Positions 1 to 9,533 are shown, numbered from the stretch's first letter. The stretch is 64,000 nt of DNA from an uncultured Erythrobacter sp. (GCA_947488755.1 CANLAD010000001.1:2179501-2243500), one strand, 5' to 3'. Made by a program: numbers and translations. Notes: generated from the sequence alone by a model not told the origin.

Positions 1-366
1 GAGGGGGGCGCTTCAGTCGGTCGGCAATTTCGGAAGCGAGCGCTTCGGCGGGAGGCGCATCGGGAACCACGACCAAGTGAGGGACCGAATTCTTCTGCAC
101 GGTGCCGGCAAAGCTCGCCCCGTGATGGCAATGGCCGTGTCCACACACGCCGTGTTGCTCGGCCGGCGCATCCGGATCGCCCGGCACTTCATCGGCGGCT
201 GCGGATGACGCAGACGCGCTATCGAGCGAAGCCAGAACGGGCGTGCTTCCGGGCGCCACTTCGGCACCGCAAGCAGCAGCATCCGCCGCCGTCACGAACA
301 CCATCGCGACCAGCATGAGCAGGACGACGAAAGGGTGCAGGACAAGGCGACGATAGCTTGTAGTCA
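1..366 (-). CDS. Small secreted Cys/His-rich protein, C-terminus off window
   Basis: An ATG at 366 opens a frame that stays open for 122 codons to the window edge, so the gene is partial. Residues about 11-30 are hydrophobic and end in an Ala-rich stretch that looks like a signal peptide. Residues 75-83 read CGHGHCHHG, a plausible metal-binding cluster. It lies downstream of the efflux gene at 491-1444 on the same strand, which suggests a periplasmic metal-handling partner. Small proteins of this kind are often found beside czc/cus-type efflux genes. The exact family is not recognised. Confidence 0.6.
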
Positions 367-437
367 TGGATTCCAACGGCTCCTAGCAAACCGCATCAAG
401 ATTGCAAGTTCCGTAACACGATGAAGTATAAGTCTTT

Positions 438-468
438 TGTTACAGTATAACAGTCCTCGAATACTGTT
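438..468. promoter_or_regulatory. Overlapping palindromes, candidate metal-regulator operator
   Basis: Bases 438-452 form TGTTA-N5-TAACA. Bases 449-468 form AACAGT-N8-ACTGTT with perfect 6-bp arms, and ACAGTAT (442-448) pairs with ATACTGT (461-467). The cluster sits 72-102 bases upstream of the start at 366, in the gap after the efflux gene. Its dyad symmetry in an AT-richer gap suggests a repressor or MerR-type site. No regulator gene is visible to match it. Confidence 0.35.
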
Positions 469-490
469 TCGGTCTTTTAGAACGGCGCGA

Positions 491-1444
491 TCAGGCCGCG
501 CGAAGCTCGGGATGCGGATGTTCGCAGCGATGAACTTCGATCGTGACGTGCACATATTCTGCATGCTCTGAAAGTCGGCTGGCATAATTGTCGGGCGCGA
601 GCGGATCATCGGCGATGAGCGAGGCGATGACTGCATACTTGCCGGGACCGATCCGCCAGATGTGCAGATCGCCGATCGCGGCGTCCCGGTCTTCGAGCGC
701 CTCGCGCACCTCTGTGTACCGTTCAGAGGCCGCTTCGGCGTCGACAAGCACGGCAGCGGTATCGCGCAGCAGTGACCATGACCAGCGCCCGATCACGAAT
801 GCACCCACCAGCCCCATTGCCGCGTCCATCCATGCCCAGCCGAGGTACATGCCGGCGAGAAGGGCCACGATAGCCAGGACGGAGGTCAGGGCATCGGCAA
901 GCACGTGGAAATAGGCGGAGCGCAGATTGTTATCGGCATGCGCATGGTCGTGGTGATGATGATGGTCGTGATCATGCCCATGGTGATGATCGGCACCAAG
1001 CAGCCAGGCACTCGCGAGGTTCACCACGAGGCCGAGCACGGCGATCCAGATAGCCTCGGTATAGGCAATCGTGAGCGGACTGACGAACCTTTGAGCCGAT
1101 TCAACCGCGATCCCGATTGCGAAGATGGCGAGGACAAGCGCGCTCGCGAAGCCGGCGAGGTCGCCCACCTTGCCGGTACCGAATGTGAAACGCGGGTTGT
1201 TCGCATGGCGCTTGGCAAACCAGTAGGCGAAGGCCGCGACGCCCAAGGCACCTGCATGGGTCGCCATGTGGATACCATCGGCGAGAAGCGCCATCGATCC
1301 GGTCCACAGGCCAGCGACGATTTCGACCACCATCATCGCGGCGGTCAAGGCAACGACATAACGCGTGCGCCGCTCATGGGCGTCGTGCGAGGCGCTCAGG
1401 AAGTTGTGATCATGGGCGAGCGGATTGGAGTCGGCGTGATGCAT
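491..1444 (-). CDS. dmeF: CDF-family Co/Ni (divalent cation) efflux transporter, DmeF type
   Basis: This inner-membrane antiporter would export Co2+/Ni2+ or similar ions. I place the start at ATG 1444 (MHHADSN, 317 aa) rather than at 1540, because DmeF proteins begin just before an HDHxFL...HERRT stretch, which is present here. About six hydrophobic segments follow, with DGIHMATHA and HVLADALT metal-site motifs in the expected helices. A long His/Asp loop near residue 155 contains runs of His, as in zinc, cobalt and nickel CDF proteins. The C-terminus carries the cytoplasmic CDF domain with several His residues. It lies upstream of a Cys/His-rich small protein. The metal specificity is inferred. 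Confidence 0.85.
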   Translation of the reverse strand: MHHADSNPLAHDHNFLSASHDAHERRTRYVVALTAAMMVVEIVAGLWTGSMALLADGIHMATHAGALGVAAFAYWFAKRHANNPRFTFGTGKVGDLAGFASALVLAIFAIGIAVESAQRFVSPLTIAYTEAIWIAVLGLVVNLASAWLLGADHHHGHDHDHHHHHDHAHADNNLRSAYFHVLADALTSVLAIVALLAGMYLGWAWMDAAMGLVGAFVIGRWSWSLLRDTAAVLVDAEAASERYTEVREALEDRDAAIGDLHIWRIGPGKYAVIASLIADDPLAPDNYASRLSEHAEYVHVTIEVHRCEHPHPELRAA

Positions 1445-1575
1445 GCGAGGCTGATACCCCGAGATGCCCTTTCCAAGAAATCCCCTCTCCAACCGAAAAG
1501 GCAATCGACGACGATTGTCTGTGATGATCGCCGCAGCCAACCGATCATAGAAATGCTGCGGCGACCAACAGACTA

Positions 1576-2514
1576 TTATCCCTTAATCTTGGATCGGAAC
1601 GTGACGGTCCTGCGATCGACCACGGTGATCCGGCGCGTCTTGGCATCGATCACCAGCCGTTCGGTTACGCCATTGCCCGGAAAGGCGACGACGTAACGCG
1701 GATTGAGCGAGAGCATCTGCTCGTTGCGCTTGAACCCGGCGCGGGCACCGAGACGACGATCGAGCGAATAAGTCAGCTGCTGGACTTCGCGGCGCTCGGC
1801 CCAACTCGCTGCCAGACGATCGGCACCCTTGCCGTCGCCGCCATGGACCAGGAAGAGATCGGGAACCGCATCGCGAACCTTGTCCAGCGTCGCCCAGATG
1901 TTCTCGGCGTAGGCGCGCGCGTCCTCGGCGCTTTCAAAGCTCTGGCGACCACCCGCAAAGACGACTGGAGTTCCTTCAGGGATCAAGGCGTGACGACGGT
2001 TCTCAGCGCGTGCGCGTAGAAAATCGCGGGCATCGATCACGGCCGATGTGAAGTGGCGCGAATGGCTCGTGCGCGAGCCCGAAACGGGCTTCCAAGAGGA
2101 GCCGGTCTCGTCGCGGTAAAGTGCTGCCGCCGCCTCGCGCATCTGCTCAAAGGCAAGCATGCTGGCTTCGGCAGCCTGCGCGCGCTCAACCTGCTCTTCA
2201 AGATTGCTCGAATGCACTTCGGACCCGTCGGCTGATGCGAGGAGGACCCGGATCTCGTCGCTGGCCCGATCAAGTTGAGCCGACTTGCGGCTGGCTGCGC
2301 GGTGGAACAGATTGACCATGCCCCAGGCAATATCCTCGGCATCGGCTTCCAGGGCTGTGTCGGAAAACATCGCGAAGAGGTCGGACCATACGGCGCCAAG
2401 CGTCTGCTCGATCGCGTCCTCGCAGGGAAAGTCGGTCTCGTTGAAGGGGGCCGGCCTGATGCTCAGGCCTGAGAGATCGAGGCCGCTCAACTGGTCGATG
2501 AAGCTGTCGTACAT
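1576..2514 (-). CDS. DUF2493 domain-containing protein
   Basis: This 312-aa protein starts at ATG 2514 (MYDSFIDQL), behind a good ATCAGGAG ribosome-binding site. The C-terminal third carries the DUF2493 pattern, a Rossmann-like domain related to SLOG/DprA folds: VVFAGGR, then LVHGGDGKGAD, then KRNEQML and VVAFPG. SLOG-type domains bind nucleotide-related ligands. The N-terminal half is helical and has no recognised domain. It clusters with ArdC and a small unknown gene on the same strand, a grouping common on alphaproteobacterial plasmids and ICEs. Its role in the element is unknown. Confidence 0.8.
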   Translation of the reverse strand: MYDSFIDQLSGLDLSGLSIRPAPFNETDFPCEDAIEQTLGAVWSDLFAMFSDTALEADAEDIAWGMVNLFHRAASRKSAQLDRASDEIRVLLASADGSEVHSSNLEEQVERAQAAEASMLAFEQMREAAAALYRDETGSSWKPVSGSRTSHSRHFTSAVIDARDFLRARAENRRHALIPEGTPVVFAGGRQSFESAEDARAYAENIWATLDKVRDAVPDLFLVHGGDGKGADRLAASWAERREVQQLTYSLDRRLGARAGFKRNEQMLSLNPRYVVAFPGNGVTERLVIDAKTRRITVVDRRTVTFRSKIKG

Positions 2515-2628
2515 GGGGTGTCTCCTGATCGCGGGGACAAGGAGAGGAGGCACCATTGCCTCGGCCCTGTCCGCCGGAGCCCGATCAGGGCCGGGAAAAG
2601 GGGGCGTGACGCACCGCGCAGCGGGAAA

Positions 2629-2676
2629 CCTGCGGCCCTAGGCTGGCGCGGGTAACACGGGCCGACGGGCCGCAGG
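2629..2676. repeat. Inverted repeat in intergenic spacer
   Basis: CCTGCGGCCC at 2629-2638 pairs with GGGCCGCAGG at 2667-2676, a perfect 10-bp stem with a 28-base loop. It lies between two genes read in the minus direction. It has no U-tract, so it could be an attenuator or an mRNA-stability structure rather than a classic terminator. Confidence 0.45.
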
Positions 2677-2734
2677 TTGCGGCGCGCCCCGACCGGCCCA
2701 AGGGCCTCTCCCGGCGGAGAGGGATGAGGCAGGA

Positions 2735-3175
2735 TCAGGACCCGGTGTCGCAGGTGGATCGGGAGCGCTCGAAGATTGCTTCGCCATTCGAGAACCGCCC
2801 GACCAGGCGCAGTTCACCGAACAGGTCGATGAACCTACCCGATACCTGGCCAAGCCAGTGGCGTGTTCTCCCCGTTCGTGGGTTGTAGAAATCGGCCTCC
2901 CAGTACCGGGCATCGTCGCGTTCGGCGAGCCAGATCGCGGCAAGGCCGCAATAGGTCGATATGCCGCAATCGGCGAAAGCGTTGCGCAGGAGAATGCGGT
3001 CCTCGCGGCCGCGCCATCCATCGAAGCGCTCGAAAGAAGGAAAGGCCGCCTTCGCGGCATCGATGACCTCGTCGACGAGGCACTCGTAGGCCCAATCGAC
3101 ATCGTCGTCTTCGCCGTCATCAAGCAGGCGAAAGGCGACTACGGAGCCGGTCGGATAGCTGACGGAACGTCCCAT
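2735..3175 (-). CDS. Conserved hypothetical protein of accessory clusters
   Basis: This is a 146-aa soluble protein with no signal peptide or membrane segment. It is rich in acidic and aromatic residues, with a DDGEDDDVDW stretch near residue 20. A GAGG-type ribosome-binding site lies 8-10 bases before ATG 3175. It stands between an ArdC gene and a DUF2493 gene on the same strand, 11 bases downstream of the ArdC stop, so it is probably co-transcribed with them. I do not recognise a domain, and no catalytic motif is evident. Confidence 0.65.
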   Translation of the reverse strand: MGRSVSYPTGSVVAFRLLDDGEDDDVDWAYECLVDEVIDAAKAAFPSFERFDGWRGREDRILLRNAFADCGISTYCGLAAIWLAERDDARYWEADFYNPRTGRTRHWLGQVSGRFIDLFGELRLVGRFSNGEAIFERSRSTCDTGS

Positions 3176-3186
3176 CTCATTGCTCC

Positions 3187-4116
3187 TCAGGCCGCATCGG
3201 CGAGATCGACATCGGCCTCGCCTTCCAGGGATTGGTGACCCCCAAGGTCAAGCAACAGGCTGGCCGCTTCCTCGGCCTTGGCAGCAGCGGTCAAGATAGC
3301 GCGCTCATCCGATTTGAGGATCTTGAGCCAGGACGCGATGTAGCTGGCGTGATGGTCGAGGTGGGTGATCGGAAGACCCAGTTCGGCCCCGAGGATGGCT
3401 GAGGACAGTTCTGCGATCAGTTCTTCCGCAGCATAGGCGTCGCTGCCAAAGCGATTCTTGAGATCGCGGTCGAGCCGCGAAGAATGCCCCGTCCAGTGCG
3501 ACAGCTCGTGTGCGAGCGTTGCGTAGTAGTGGTCATAGGCTTCGAAGAGTTCGGCTGGCGGCATTGTGACGCGGTCGCGCAGCGGCTCGTAATAGGCCTG
3601 CGCACCATGATGCCGCAAGTCGGCGCCGATATGGGCAAAGAAGGCATCAAGGCGGTCTTCGCGTCCTTCGGGCTCAAGCGCGGCAACGAGTGGCTTGGGG
3701 TGATAGAACTCAGGGAGGCCGTCGCACTGATCGGCATTGAACACGGCATAGGCCTTGAGCACACGCCGGTTTTCAGTGTCGGCCTCGCCTTCGGCGTTCT
3801 CGACCTCCTTGGTATAGCTCTTGTAGAAGATCGCGATGGTCGATTTCTCACCCTTGCGGACCTGGCCGCCGAGCTGCTGACACTGGCGGTACGTCATCCA
3901 GTAGGGCGAGGCGTAGCCACAGCCATCGGCCACCATCCACAACCAGAAGGTGTTCATGCCGCGATAAGGCGTCCCGCAGTAGCGCAAGGGCCGGGAGACC
4001 GGCACACCTCGCCAAGGCTTGACCCAGGGTTTTGTTCCTTGCTCGAGCTTTTCGATAATGGCGGCGGTAATGCGCTGGGCAGGCGATGTCGAAACAGAGC
4101 GGCGGGACTTGGTCAT
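3187..4116 (-). CDS. ardC: ArdC-like antirestriction protein (ssDNA-binding plus zincin domain)
   Basis: ArdC proteins protect incoming DNA from host restriction. Starting at ATG 4116 gives 309 aa, with the GATCAGGAG ribosome-binding site shared with the neighbouring DUF2493 gene. The N-terminal domain (about 1-130) shows the ArdC/DUF1738 signature: KPWVKPW, YRGMN, WMTYRQ and GGQVRKGEKS. The C-terminal metallopeptidase-like domain has HELSHWTGH at about 203-211 (an HExxH motif), followed by EELIAEL with the third-ligand Glu. Both domains look complete. A second, clearly diverged copy is at 31691-32569 in element B. Confidence 0.88.
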   Translation of the reverse strand: MTKSRRSVSTSPAQRITAAIIEKLEQGTKPWVKPWRGVPVSRPLRYCGTPYRGMNTFWLWMVADGCGYASPYWMTYRQCQQLGGQVRKGEKSTIAIFYKSYTKEVENAEGEADTENRRVLKAYAVFNADQCDGLPEFYHPKPLVAALEPEGREDRLDAFFAHIGADLRHHGAQAYYEPLRDRVTMPPAELFEAYDHYYATLAHELSHWTGHSSRLDRDLKNRFGSDAYAAEELIAELSSAILGAELGLPITHLDHHASYIASWLKILKSDERAILTAAAKAEEAASLLLDLGGHQSLEGEADVDLADAA

Positions 4117-4539
4117 GGGAGATCTCCTGATCGCCGGAACGGAGTTGTCCCGGCTCAGGAAGAGCAAAGCTCCCTCCCCTTTCGTTTAATGGAACGCTAA
4201 GCGCCCTCTCGTCGGCCATAGAAGAGATGCCTCTGATCTCCTGAATGCGGTCATCGGATCACTCGGCTCAATCTGTCCAAAATGTTGGACGATCCGGAAA
4301 GGCAGGTATTGGGGTGCGACGTGCGAATAGCCGACCTTAGACGCTGCTATCATAAATGGTAGCCACGTGCCCATTCCTGCCGTTCATCACTTTCACCGCA
4401 GTTGCTGCTGCGGCCATTGAAACCTGACTTGGGTGCAAGCTCTTAAGGCGAGCCATAATGTATTCGCGAAGCATCTTTTTGTTCTCTTGATGTTCCAGGC
4501 ATCGTATGGGATGGTCGAAGGTCGAGATTAAGGAGAGTT
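4117..4539. other. Intergenic region between divergent ArdC and SIS-HAD operons
   Basis: This 423-base stretch separates diverging transcription units. It holds the ArdC leader (ribosome-binding site near 4124-4131), a perfect LexA box at 4481-4495, and an AAGGAG ribosome-binding site at 4529-4534 for the gene at 4540. A short minus-strand frame at 4186-4374 has no features of a real gene. I see no tRNA or other RNA gene here. Confidence 0.6.
4481..4495 (+). promoter_or_regulatory. LexA (SOS) box upstream of the five-gene operon
   Basis: The sequence GTTC-TCTTGAT-GTTC matches the alphaproteobacterial LexA operator GTTC-N7-GTTC exactly. It ends 45 bases before the ATG of the SIS-HAD gene, a typical operator position. 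It also fits the tighter TGTTCT-N5-GTTC pattern shared with the box at 25401. Confidence 0.75.
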
Positions 4540-6477
4540 ATGGCGAAGCCATATGCAGCTGAGATGGCGCGGCTTGCGGAGACGTTCGCCTGGGCTGATG
4601 ACGTGGACATTGGAGCGTTGCGACGCGCCGTGAGAACGGCCGGAGGAATGCCGCTTCGCGCAGTGGGATCTGGTGGTTCTCTTACGGCGGCGCACGCGCT
4701 GGCGCAGCTGCATCAATATGTTACACGCCAACTGGGCGTAGTGGCGACCCCGCTAGATGTGACCGAACCAAGCGCAGCGCCGCTCGCGAACTGGTTGTTG
4801 AGTGCCGGCGGAAGCAACGTCGACATTTTAGGTGCAGCGCGCCGGCTGGCAAACCAGGAGCCGCGGCAACTCGCCATCCTCTGTGGTCGCTCGGAAAGTC
4901 CCTTGTCCGATCTTGCTCGCAGACACCCTTTCGTTGATCTGCTGCTTTTTCCACCGCCAGCGGGTAAGGACGGCTTCCTCGCCACCAATTCCTTGCTGGG
5001 CTTTATCGCTGTGCTTGTCCGGGCATATTTGCTTGAACTCGGCACTGCAGAAGAGTGGGAAGCGGTACGTGTCAACATAGCGCCTTTGCTCGACGCTGGG
5101 TCCGCTCAGATCGAAAACTGGGCACTAACGACCGAGCATTTGTGGCGGCGTGGCACGACTATTGTCCTTCACGATGCAGACAGCCGGATCGGGGCGATCG
5201 ACCTCGAGTCCAAGTTCACCGAAGCTGCGGTGGGCAACCTGCAAATCGCGGACTACCGGAACTTCGCACATGGTCGGCATCATTGGCTCGCCAAGCGGGG
5301 CGATGCTAGCGCCGTACTCGCGCTTTATTCACCGACTGGAGCTGATCTCGCGGAGCGCACACTTGCACTGCTGCCGCCCGAGATACCCATCGCAAGGCTT
5401 GAGCTGCCAGCATCGCCGATGGCGACGATGCTGGCGTCGCTCATCGCGGCGTTGCAGATCACGGGTTGGGCGGGGCGCGCGCGGGGCCTCGATCCGGGAC
5501 GCCCGGGCGTCCCCGAATTTGGACGCAAGCTCTATCATCTGCCGTTGCCGCGCACCGCGGCGCCCCGCATCGCCAACCTGACCCCCAGGCAAGCCGCGGC
5601 AATCCATCGCAAGGCGGGCGCTTCCGCCGCGCAGCTTGCCGATGCGGGCGACCTTGCGCGCTGGCAGGGGGCGTTGGAAGCTTTCCGCCAGCGGCTGTTG
5701 GGGCCTGTCTTTCGGGCGATCGCGCTCGACTATGACGGGACGCTGGTCGACACGCGGCATCGGTTCGATGCCGTGTCGCCCGAGGTCAAGAGCCAATTGA
5801 GTCGCCTGCTCGGCGCAGGCGTCAAGTTGGCGATCGCCACGGGGCGGGGCGCCTCGGTGCGGCGCGACCTTCAGGCTGCGCTGCCTAAATCATTGTGGGA
5901 AAACGTGCTGATCGGCTATTATAATGGCGCCGAAATAGCAGCGTTGGGGGAAGATAATGCGCCGGATGGCAAAGACGAACCGTGCGATGAGCTCGCCGCG
6001 TTGGCGCTAGCGCTGCGCGATCAGCCCGAACTGGCGGGCGCCGCGATACAATCGGACCGAAAATACCAGGTCACATTGGAAGCCCGACAAGGACTGTCGG
6101 AGTCGCGACTGTGGGATCTGGCGCATGAAGTACTGCTCACGCAGGGAATGCGCAATGTGATCGTCACGCGGTCGAGTCATTCGATCGATATCGTGCCTGA
6201 GCATGTGTCCAAGGCCAACGTGCTGGCGGCGATCCGCTCTCGGATCGACGATGGTGCCCTGCTGGCGATTGGCGATCGCGGTCGGTGGCCAGGAAACGAC
6301 TATGCGCTTTTGCGCGAGCCGTTCGCCCTGAGCGTGGACGAGATCAGCGTCGATCCGAGCACATGCTGGAACCTTGGTCAGCCGGGGCAGCGGGGCCTGC
6401 AAGTGACCCTCGAATATCTGGACGCACTTGAGCCGTGTGAAGGCGGTGTCCGCTTCAAGGCGGATGCGCTGCTATGA
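4540..6477 (+). CDS. Double-SIS / HAD-phosphatase fusion protein
   Basis: This 645-aa cytoplasmic protein is the first gene of a tight five-gene operon. Residues 1-340 look like a double SIS (sugar isomerase) module: AVGSGGS (41-47), LLSAGGS (86-92) and ILCGRSES (113-120) in the first half, and ESKFTE (223-228) with HGRHHW (244-249) in the second, as in GlmS-type SIS enzymes. Residues from about 390 form a Cof-type HAD hydrolase with all four motifs: DYDGT (397-401), ATGRG (433-437), a Lys in HVSKAN, and GD...ND (578-587). Both halves appear catalytically intact. A fusion acting on phosphosugars is inferred; the substrate is unknown. The start has a strong AAGGAG ribosome-binding site, and a LexA box lies upstream. 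Confidence 0.8.
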   Translation: MAKPYAAEMARLAETFAWADDVDIGALRRAVRTAGGMPLRAVGSGGSLTAAHALAQLHQYVTRQLGVVATPLDVTEPSAAPLANWLLSAGGSNVDILGAARRLANQEPRQLAILCGRSESPLSDLARRHPFVDLLLFPPPAGKDGFLATNSLLGFIAVLVRAYLLELGTAEEWEAVRVNIAPLLDAGSAQIENWALTTEHLWRRGTTIVLHDADSRIGAIDLESKFTEAAVGNLQIADYRNFAHGRHHWLAKRGDASAVLALYSPTGADLAERTLALLPPEIPIARLELPASPMATMLASLIAALQITGWAGRARGLDPGRPGVPEFGRKLYHLPLPRTAAPRIANLTPRQAAAIHRKAGASAAQLADAGDLARWQGALEAFRQRLLGPVFRAIALDYDGTLVDTRHRFDAVSPEVKSQLSRLLGAGVKLAIATGRGASVRRDLQAALPKSLWENVLIGYYNGAEIAALGEDNAPDGKDEPCDELAALALALRDQPELAGAAIQSDRKYQVTLEARQGLSESRLWDLAHEVLLTQGMRNVIVTRSSHSIDIVPEHVSKANVLAAIRSRIDDGALLAIGDRGRWPGNDYALLREPFALSVDEISVDPSTCWNLGQPGQRGLQVTLEYLDALEPCEGGVRFKADALL

Positions 6478-7613
6478 ACCAGGATCTAGGCCTCAAAGTC
6501 CTTGCCGAGATCATGCACTGGAGCGACGAGCGCGCCCGGGAGGAATATCGCTGGCTGCGGCTGATGGCGCGGCTGAAATATGACGGCTACCGGGATTTCC
6601 AGGCGGGCATGCGGTTTTTCGAGAGTCTCGCCACCTGGCTCCAGCAGTTCGATCGGGCGGAACGCGAGACGGCCTATGCGTTCGTGCGCAGTAGGTTGGT
6701 CTATGTCGGGCCCATCGAAATGCAGAAGCTCGTCGAACAGTTCTATCCAAAGACGATGCGGGAACGTCTGGTGTCGACGGTCGCGGCGCAGCGCGGCATT
6801 CCCGCCTTTCGGGTGCTAGGCGATGAAGCGGCGCGGAGCGACGTGGATCGCTTGCGCCGCCAGACCCTCGTCATGGGGTTGAGCGACGGCGCACGGATCG
6901 ACGGCGTTCGCCATAGCAATGTCGGGCTGCTCACCAATGAACAGCTGGTGCTCGCAACACAGCTCGACAAGGAGAAATGGGAAGACCTTCTCGGCAACCT
7001 TCGCGAGGATCTGAAGGACGAGCAGGCGCTGTTTCGGCTGGTCTATCTTGTCGACGATTTCGCGGGGACGGGCACATCGTTCTTCCGCTACAACGAGAAG
7101 AAGCAGAAGTGGTCGGGGAAGCTCTGGCGCTTCAAGGAATCAATCGAAGGGGCGCGCCAGGTCCTCGGAAGCGACCCGTTCGATCCGAATTGGGAGCTTT
7201 GCGTGCATCACTATATCGCCTCTTCGACCGCAGCGCAGGCCATCGGCGAGCGTCAAGAGCTCGCAAAAGATGCGCTGGTCGGCGACGGCTGGGCCAAGGC
7301 GGTCCATATTTCGTTCGGCACGGTCCTCCCGACTGACCTGCCCCTGGGCGTCGTTGAAGGGCGTGACGATGCGTTCATCAAACTGACCCAGACATATTAC
7401 GATCCGATCATTCGCACGAAGCACACGGATGTTGGCGGCGTCGAGCATCTCGGCCTTGGCTATGGCGGCTGTGCGCTCCCGCTCGTGCTGAATCACAATA
7501 CACCGAATAACGCGGTCGCGTTGCTCTGGGCGGAGACCGCGGGCGGGGACCGTGATGGTGTTGCGGCTCCGGCGATGCGCCCTCTGTTCCGGCGGCGGCA
7601 GAGGCATGTTTGA
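6474..7613 (+). CDS. Phosphoribosyltransferase-like protein (PRTase-CE type)
   Basis: This is a 379-aa protein whose ATG overlaps the previous stop (ATGA). The hallmark is LVDDFAGTGTS at about 192-202, which matches the PRPP-binding loop of type I phosphoribosyltransferases (hydrophobic strand, DD, then a TGT/S loop). The C-terminus has LNHNTPNNAVALLW (339-352), a pattern I associate with PRTase-like proteins of conflict systems paired with ORC/CDC6-type ATPases. That ATPase is the next gene here. The N-terminal 120 residues are helical. The likely chemistry is transfer or release of a base on phosphoribose, but the substrate cannot be read from the sequence. The family assignment comes from motif memory and was not searched. 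Confidence 0.72.
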   Translation: MNQDLGLKVLAEIMHWSDERAREEYRWLRLMARLKYDGYRDFQAGMRFFESLATWLQQFDRAERETAYAFVRSRLVYVGPIEMQKLVEQFYPKTMRERLVSTVAAQRGIPAFRVLGDEAARSDVDRLRRQTLVMGLSDGARIDGVRHSNVGLLTNEQLVLATQLDKEKWEDLLGNLREDLKDEQALFRLVYLVDDFAGTGTSFFRYNEKKQKWSGKLWRFKESIEGARQVLGSDPFDPNWELCVHHYIASSTAAQAIGERQELAKDALVGDGWAKAVHISFGTVLPTDLPLGVVEGRDDAFIKLTQTYYDPIIRTKHTDVGGVEHLGLGYGGCALPLVLNHNTPNNAVALLWAETAGGDRDGVAAPAMRPLFRRRQRHV

Positions 7614-7622
7614 GCGGCGGCC

Positions 7623-9533
7623 ATGATCAATCCCTTCGAGAAGCGCGCCACCGAATATCTTCGCGATGACGAGGCCTTTTTGGCTGTCGTGACGCCCGAA
7701 CCGCTGTCGACCTTTTTCGAGAAGCCGGCAAAGGATGGGCGGCTCTACGATCGCTTGGCAATGGTGATCGGCACGCCGGGCAGCGGCAAGACGACCCTGG
7801 CCCGGCTGTTCCAGTATGCGACGCTGCGCACGCTGCTGCGCAATCGCGGCCTCAACACCTACAAGCCGTTGATCGACACGCTGACGGCGTGCGGGGCGCT
7901 GGTCGATGAGCAGCCGGTCCTGCTGGGGGGCAGGCTTCCGCTCGAGGCGGAATATCGCGAATTCTGGGAGTTTCCCTATCCCGACGAGCTCAAGGCAGGG
8001 TTGATGATCGCCCTCCTGCAAGCGCGCACGATCCTAGCATGGCTGCGCAACTTGCAGACGGCAGGCGTCGCGCTCGATCAGGTTGAGATCATTCCTCGGG
8101 CAGACGCCGATGCGGCGTTGACCGCGATCGGGGGGACGGCCGGTCCCGATCTGCTCCAGCGCGCGCGCGAGGTCGAACTCGCGATCTATCGGATTTCAGC
8201 CGCACTCATGCCGCCCGACGTCAAGGATATCGATGACCAGGCGGCGGCGGCCTATCGCCCATTCGACGTCATCGAATCCTTCCGCATTGACGATGGCGAG
8301 GATGTGCTGACGCTCCGCCCGTTGATCATCTTCGACGATGCGCACAGCCTCCATCCGGCTCAATTGGCCGCCTTGCAGCGCTGGCTCGCGCGGCGAGAAC
8401 TTAAAGTTTCGCGCTGGATCCTGACTCGGCTCGACGCGCTCACGCCTGCTGACGTCCTGCTGGATGCCGAACCGCAGGACGGTGAGGAGCCGGGCCTCAA
8501 ACGTGCCCGGGAAATCACCGATATCTGGATGCAGAGCACCGACGACCGGCTCGGGCAGCGGCGCGCATTCCGCAAGATGGCGCGAGATATGGCTGGCCGC
8601 TATTTGAGCCAGATGGAGGTGTTCAATCGCCGCCGGCTGAACAATCTCGGCGATCTGTTGTCGACTACGCCCGAGATCATCGCACAGAGCAAACGGGAAC
8701 GGTTGGCGGAGCATGTCGACGTGCTTCAGCGCCGTCATAACATCTCTGCCGTCCGCCGGCACGCGCTCGCGCAGGATATTGCCACCTATTTGGAAGGCAC
8801 GGGCGAGGCCGGCGAGGACATGCAGATGGCAATGCTGTCGGTGCTGTTTGAGCGCTATGCCAAGCGGATACCCCAGCGAGGCCTGTTCGATCAGCCGGAG
8901 GAGGATGTCGAGCCGAACCGCCCGCTGACGGTTGATGCCTCGATCGCGGAAGGTGCCCGCATTCATCTCCTCCATCGCTATGATCGGCCTTATTATTTCG
9001 GGATCGATGCGCTCTGCGATGCTAGTTCGGAGAATGCCGAGCAGTTTCTGCAACTGGCTGCCCGCCTGGTCTCCCAGTCGGAGACCCAGCTCATTCGCGC
9101 CAAGGCGCCGACGCTGCGCAGCGGGATGCAGCACAAGCTGCTGCGCGAACGCGCCAGCGAGATGGTGCGGGAATGGGACTTCCCGCAGCAGCAGTTGGTC
9201 AGGCGTCTGTCGGATGGGATCGCTCGGGAATGCGTTACCAAGAGCCTGGAAGGCAATGCGTCGCTGGGGGGTGGGGCGACTGCCTTCGGAATTCCGCAAG
9301 ACGAGTTCGACTCGATCCCGACGAGCCATCCCGATCTCGCGCGCGTTTTGCAGTTCGGCGTGGCCTATAACGCCTTTGTGCTCGTGCCGGATCATGGCAC
9401 GAAGAAGCGCAAATGGTGTCTCATCGAGCTGGGCGGCGTGTTGCTGCTCCATCATGGCCTGACTCTCAAGCGGGGCGGGTTTCTCGAGCGGCGCGCCGAC
9501 GATCTGGTTCGGCTTCTGGATGAGGTCCCCTGA
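7623..9533 (+). CDS. ORC/CDC6-like AAA ATPase
   Basis: This 636-aa P-loop ATPase starts 9 bases after the PRTase gene. The Walker A motif is GTPGSGKTT (50-58). Walker B is LIIFDDAH at about 235-242 and a sensor-1-like segment WILTRLD lies near 262-268. The remainder is a long helical region with many Arg/Glu residues and no membrane segment or nuclease motif. Such STAND/ORC-like ATPases in defence loci often act as sensors or oligomeric switches for a partner enzyme. Here the natural partner is the PRTase-like protein. That coupling is inferred from gene order and family habit. Confidence 0.72.
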   Translation: MINPFEKRATEYLRDDEAFLAVVTPEPLSTFFEKPAKDGRLYDRLAMVIGTPGSGKTTLARLFQYATLRTLLRNRGLNTYKPLIDTLTACGALVDEQPVLLGGRLPLEAEYREFWEFPYPDELKAGLMIALLQARTILAWLRNLQTAGVALDQVEIIPRADADAALTAIGGTAGPDLLQRAREVELAIYRISAALMPPDVKDIDDQAAAAYRPFDVIESFRIDDGEDVLTLRPLIIFDDAHSLHPAQLAALQRWLARRELKVSRWILTRLDALTPADVLLDAEPQDGEEPGLKRAREITDIWMQSTDDRLGQRRAFRKMARDMAGRYLSQMEVFNRRRLNNLGDLLSTTPEIIAQSKRERLAEHVDVLQRRHNISAVRRHALAQDIATYLEGTGEAGEDMQMAMLSVLFERYAKRIPQRGLFDQPEEDVEPNRPLTVDASIAEGARIHLLHRYDRPYYFGIDALCDASSENAEQFLQLAARLVSQSETQLIRAKAPTLRSGMQHKLLRERASEMVREWDFPQQQLVRRLSDGIARECVTKSLEGNASLGGGATAFGIPQDEFDSIPTSHPDLARVLQFGVAYNAFVLVPDHGTKKRKWCLIELGGVLLLHHGLTLKRGGFLERRADDLVRLLDEVP

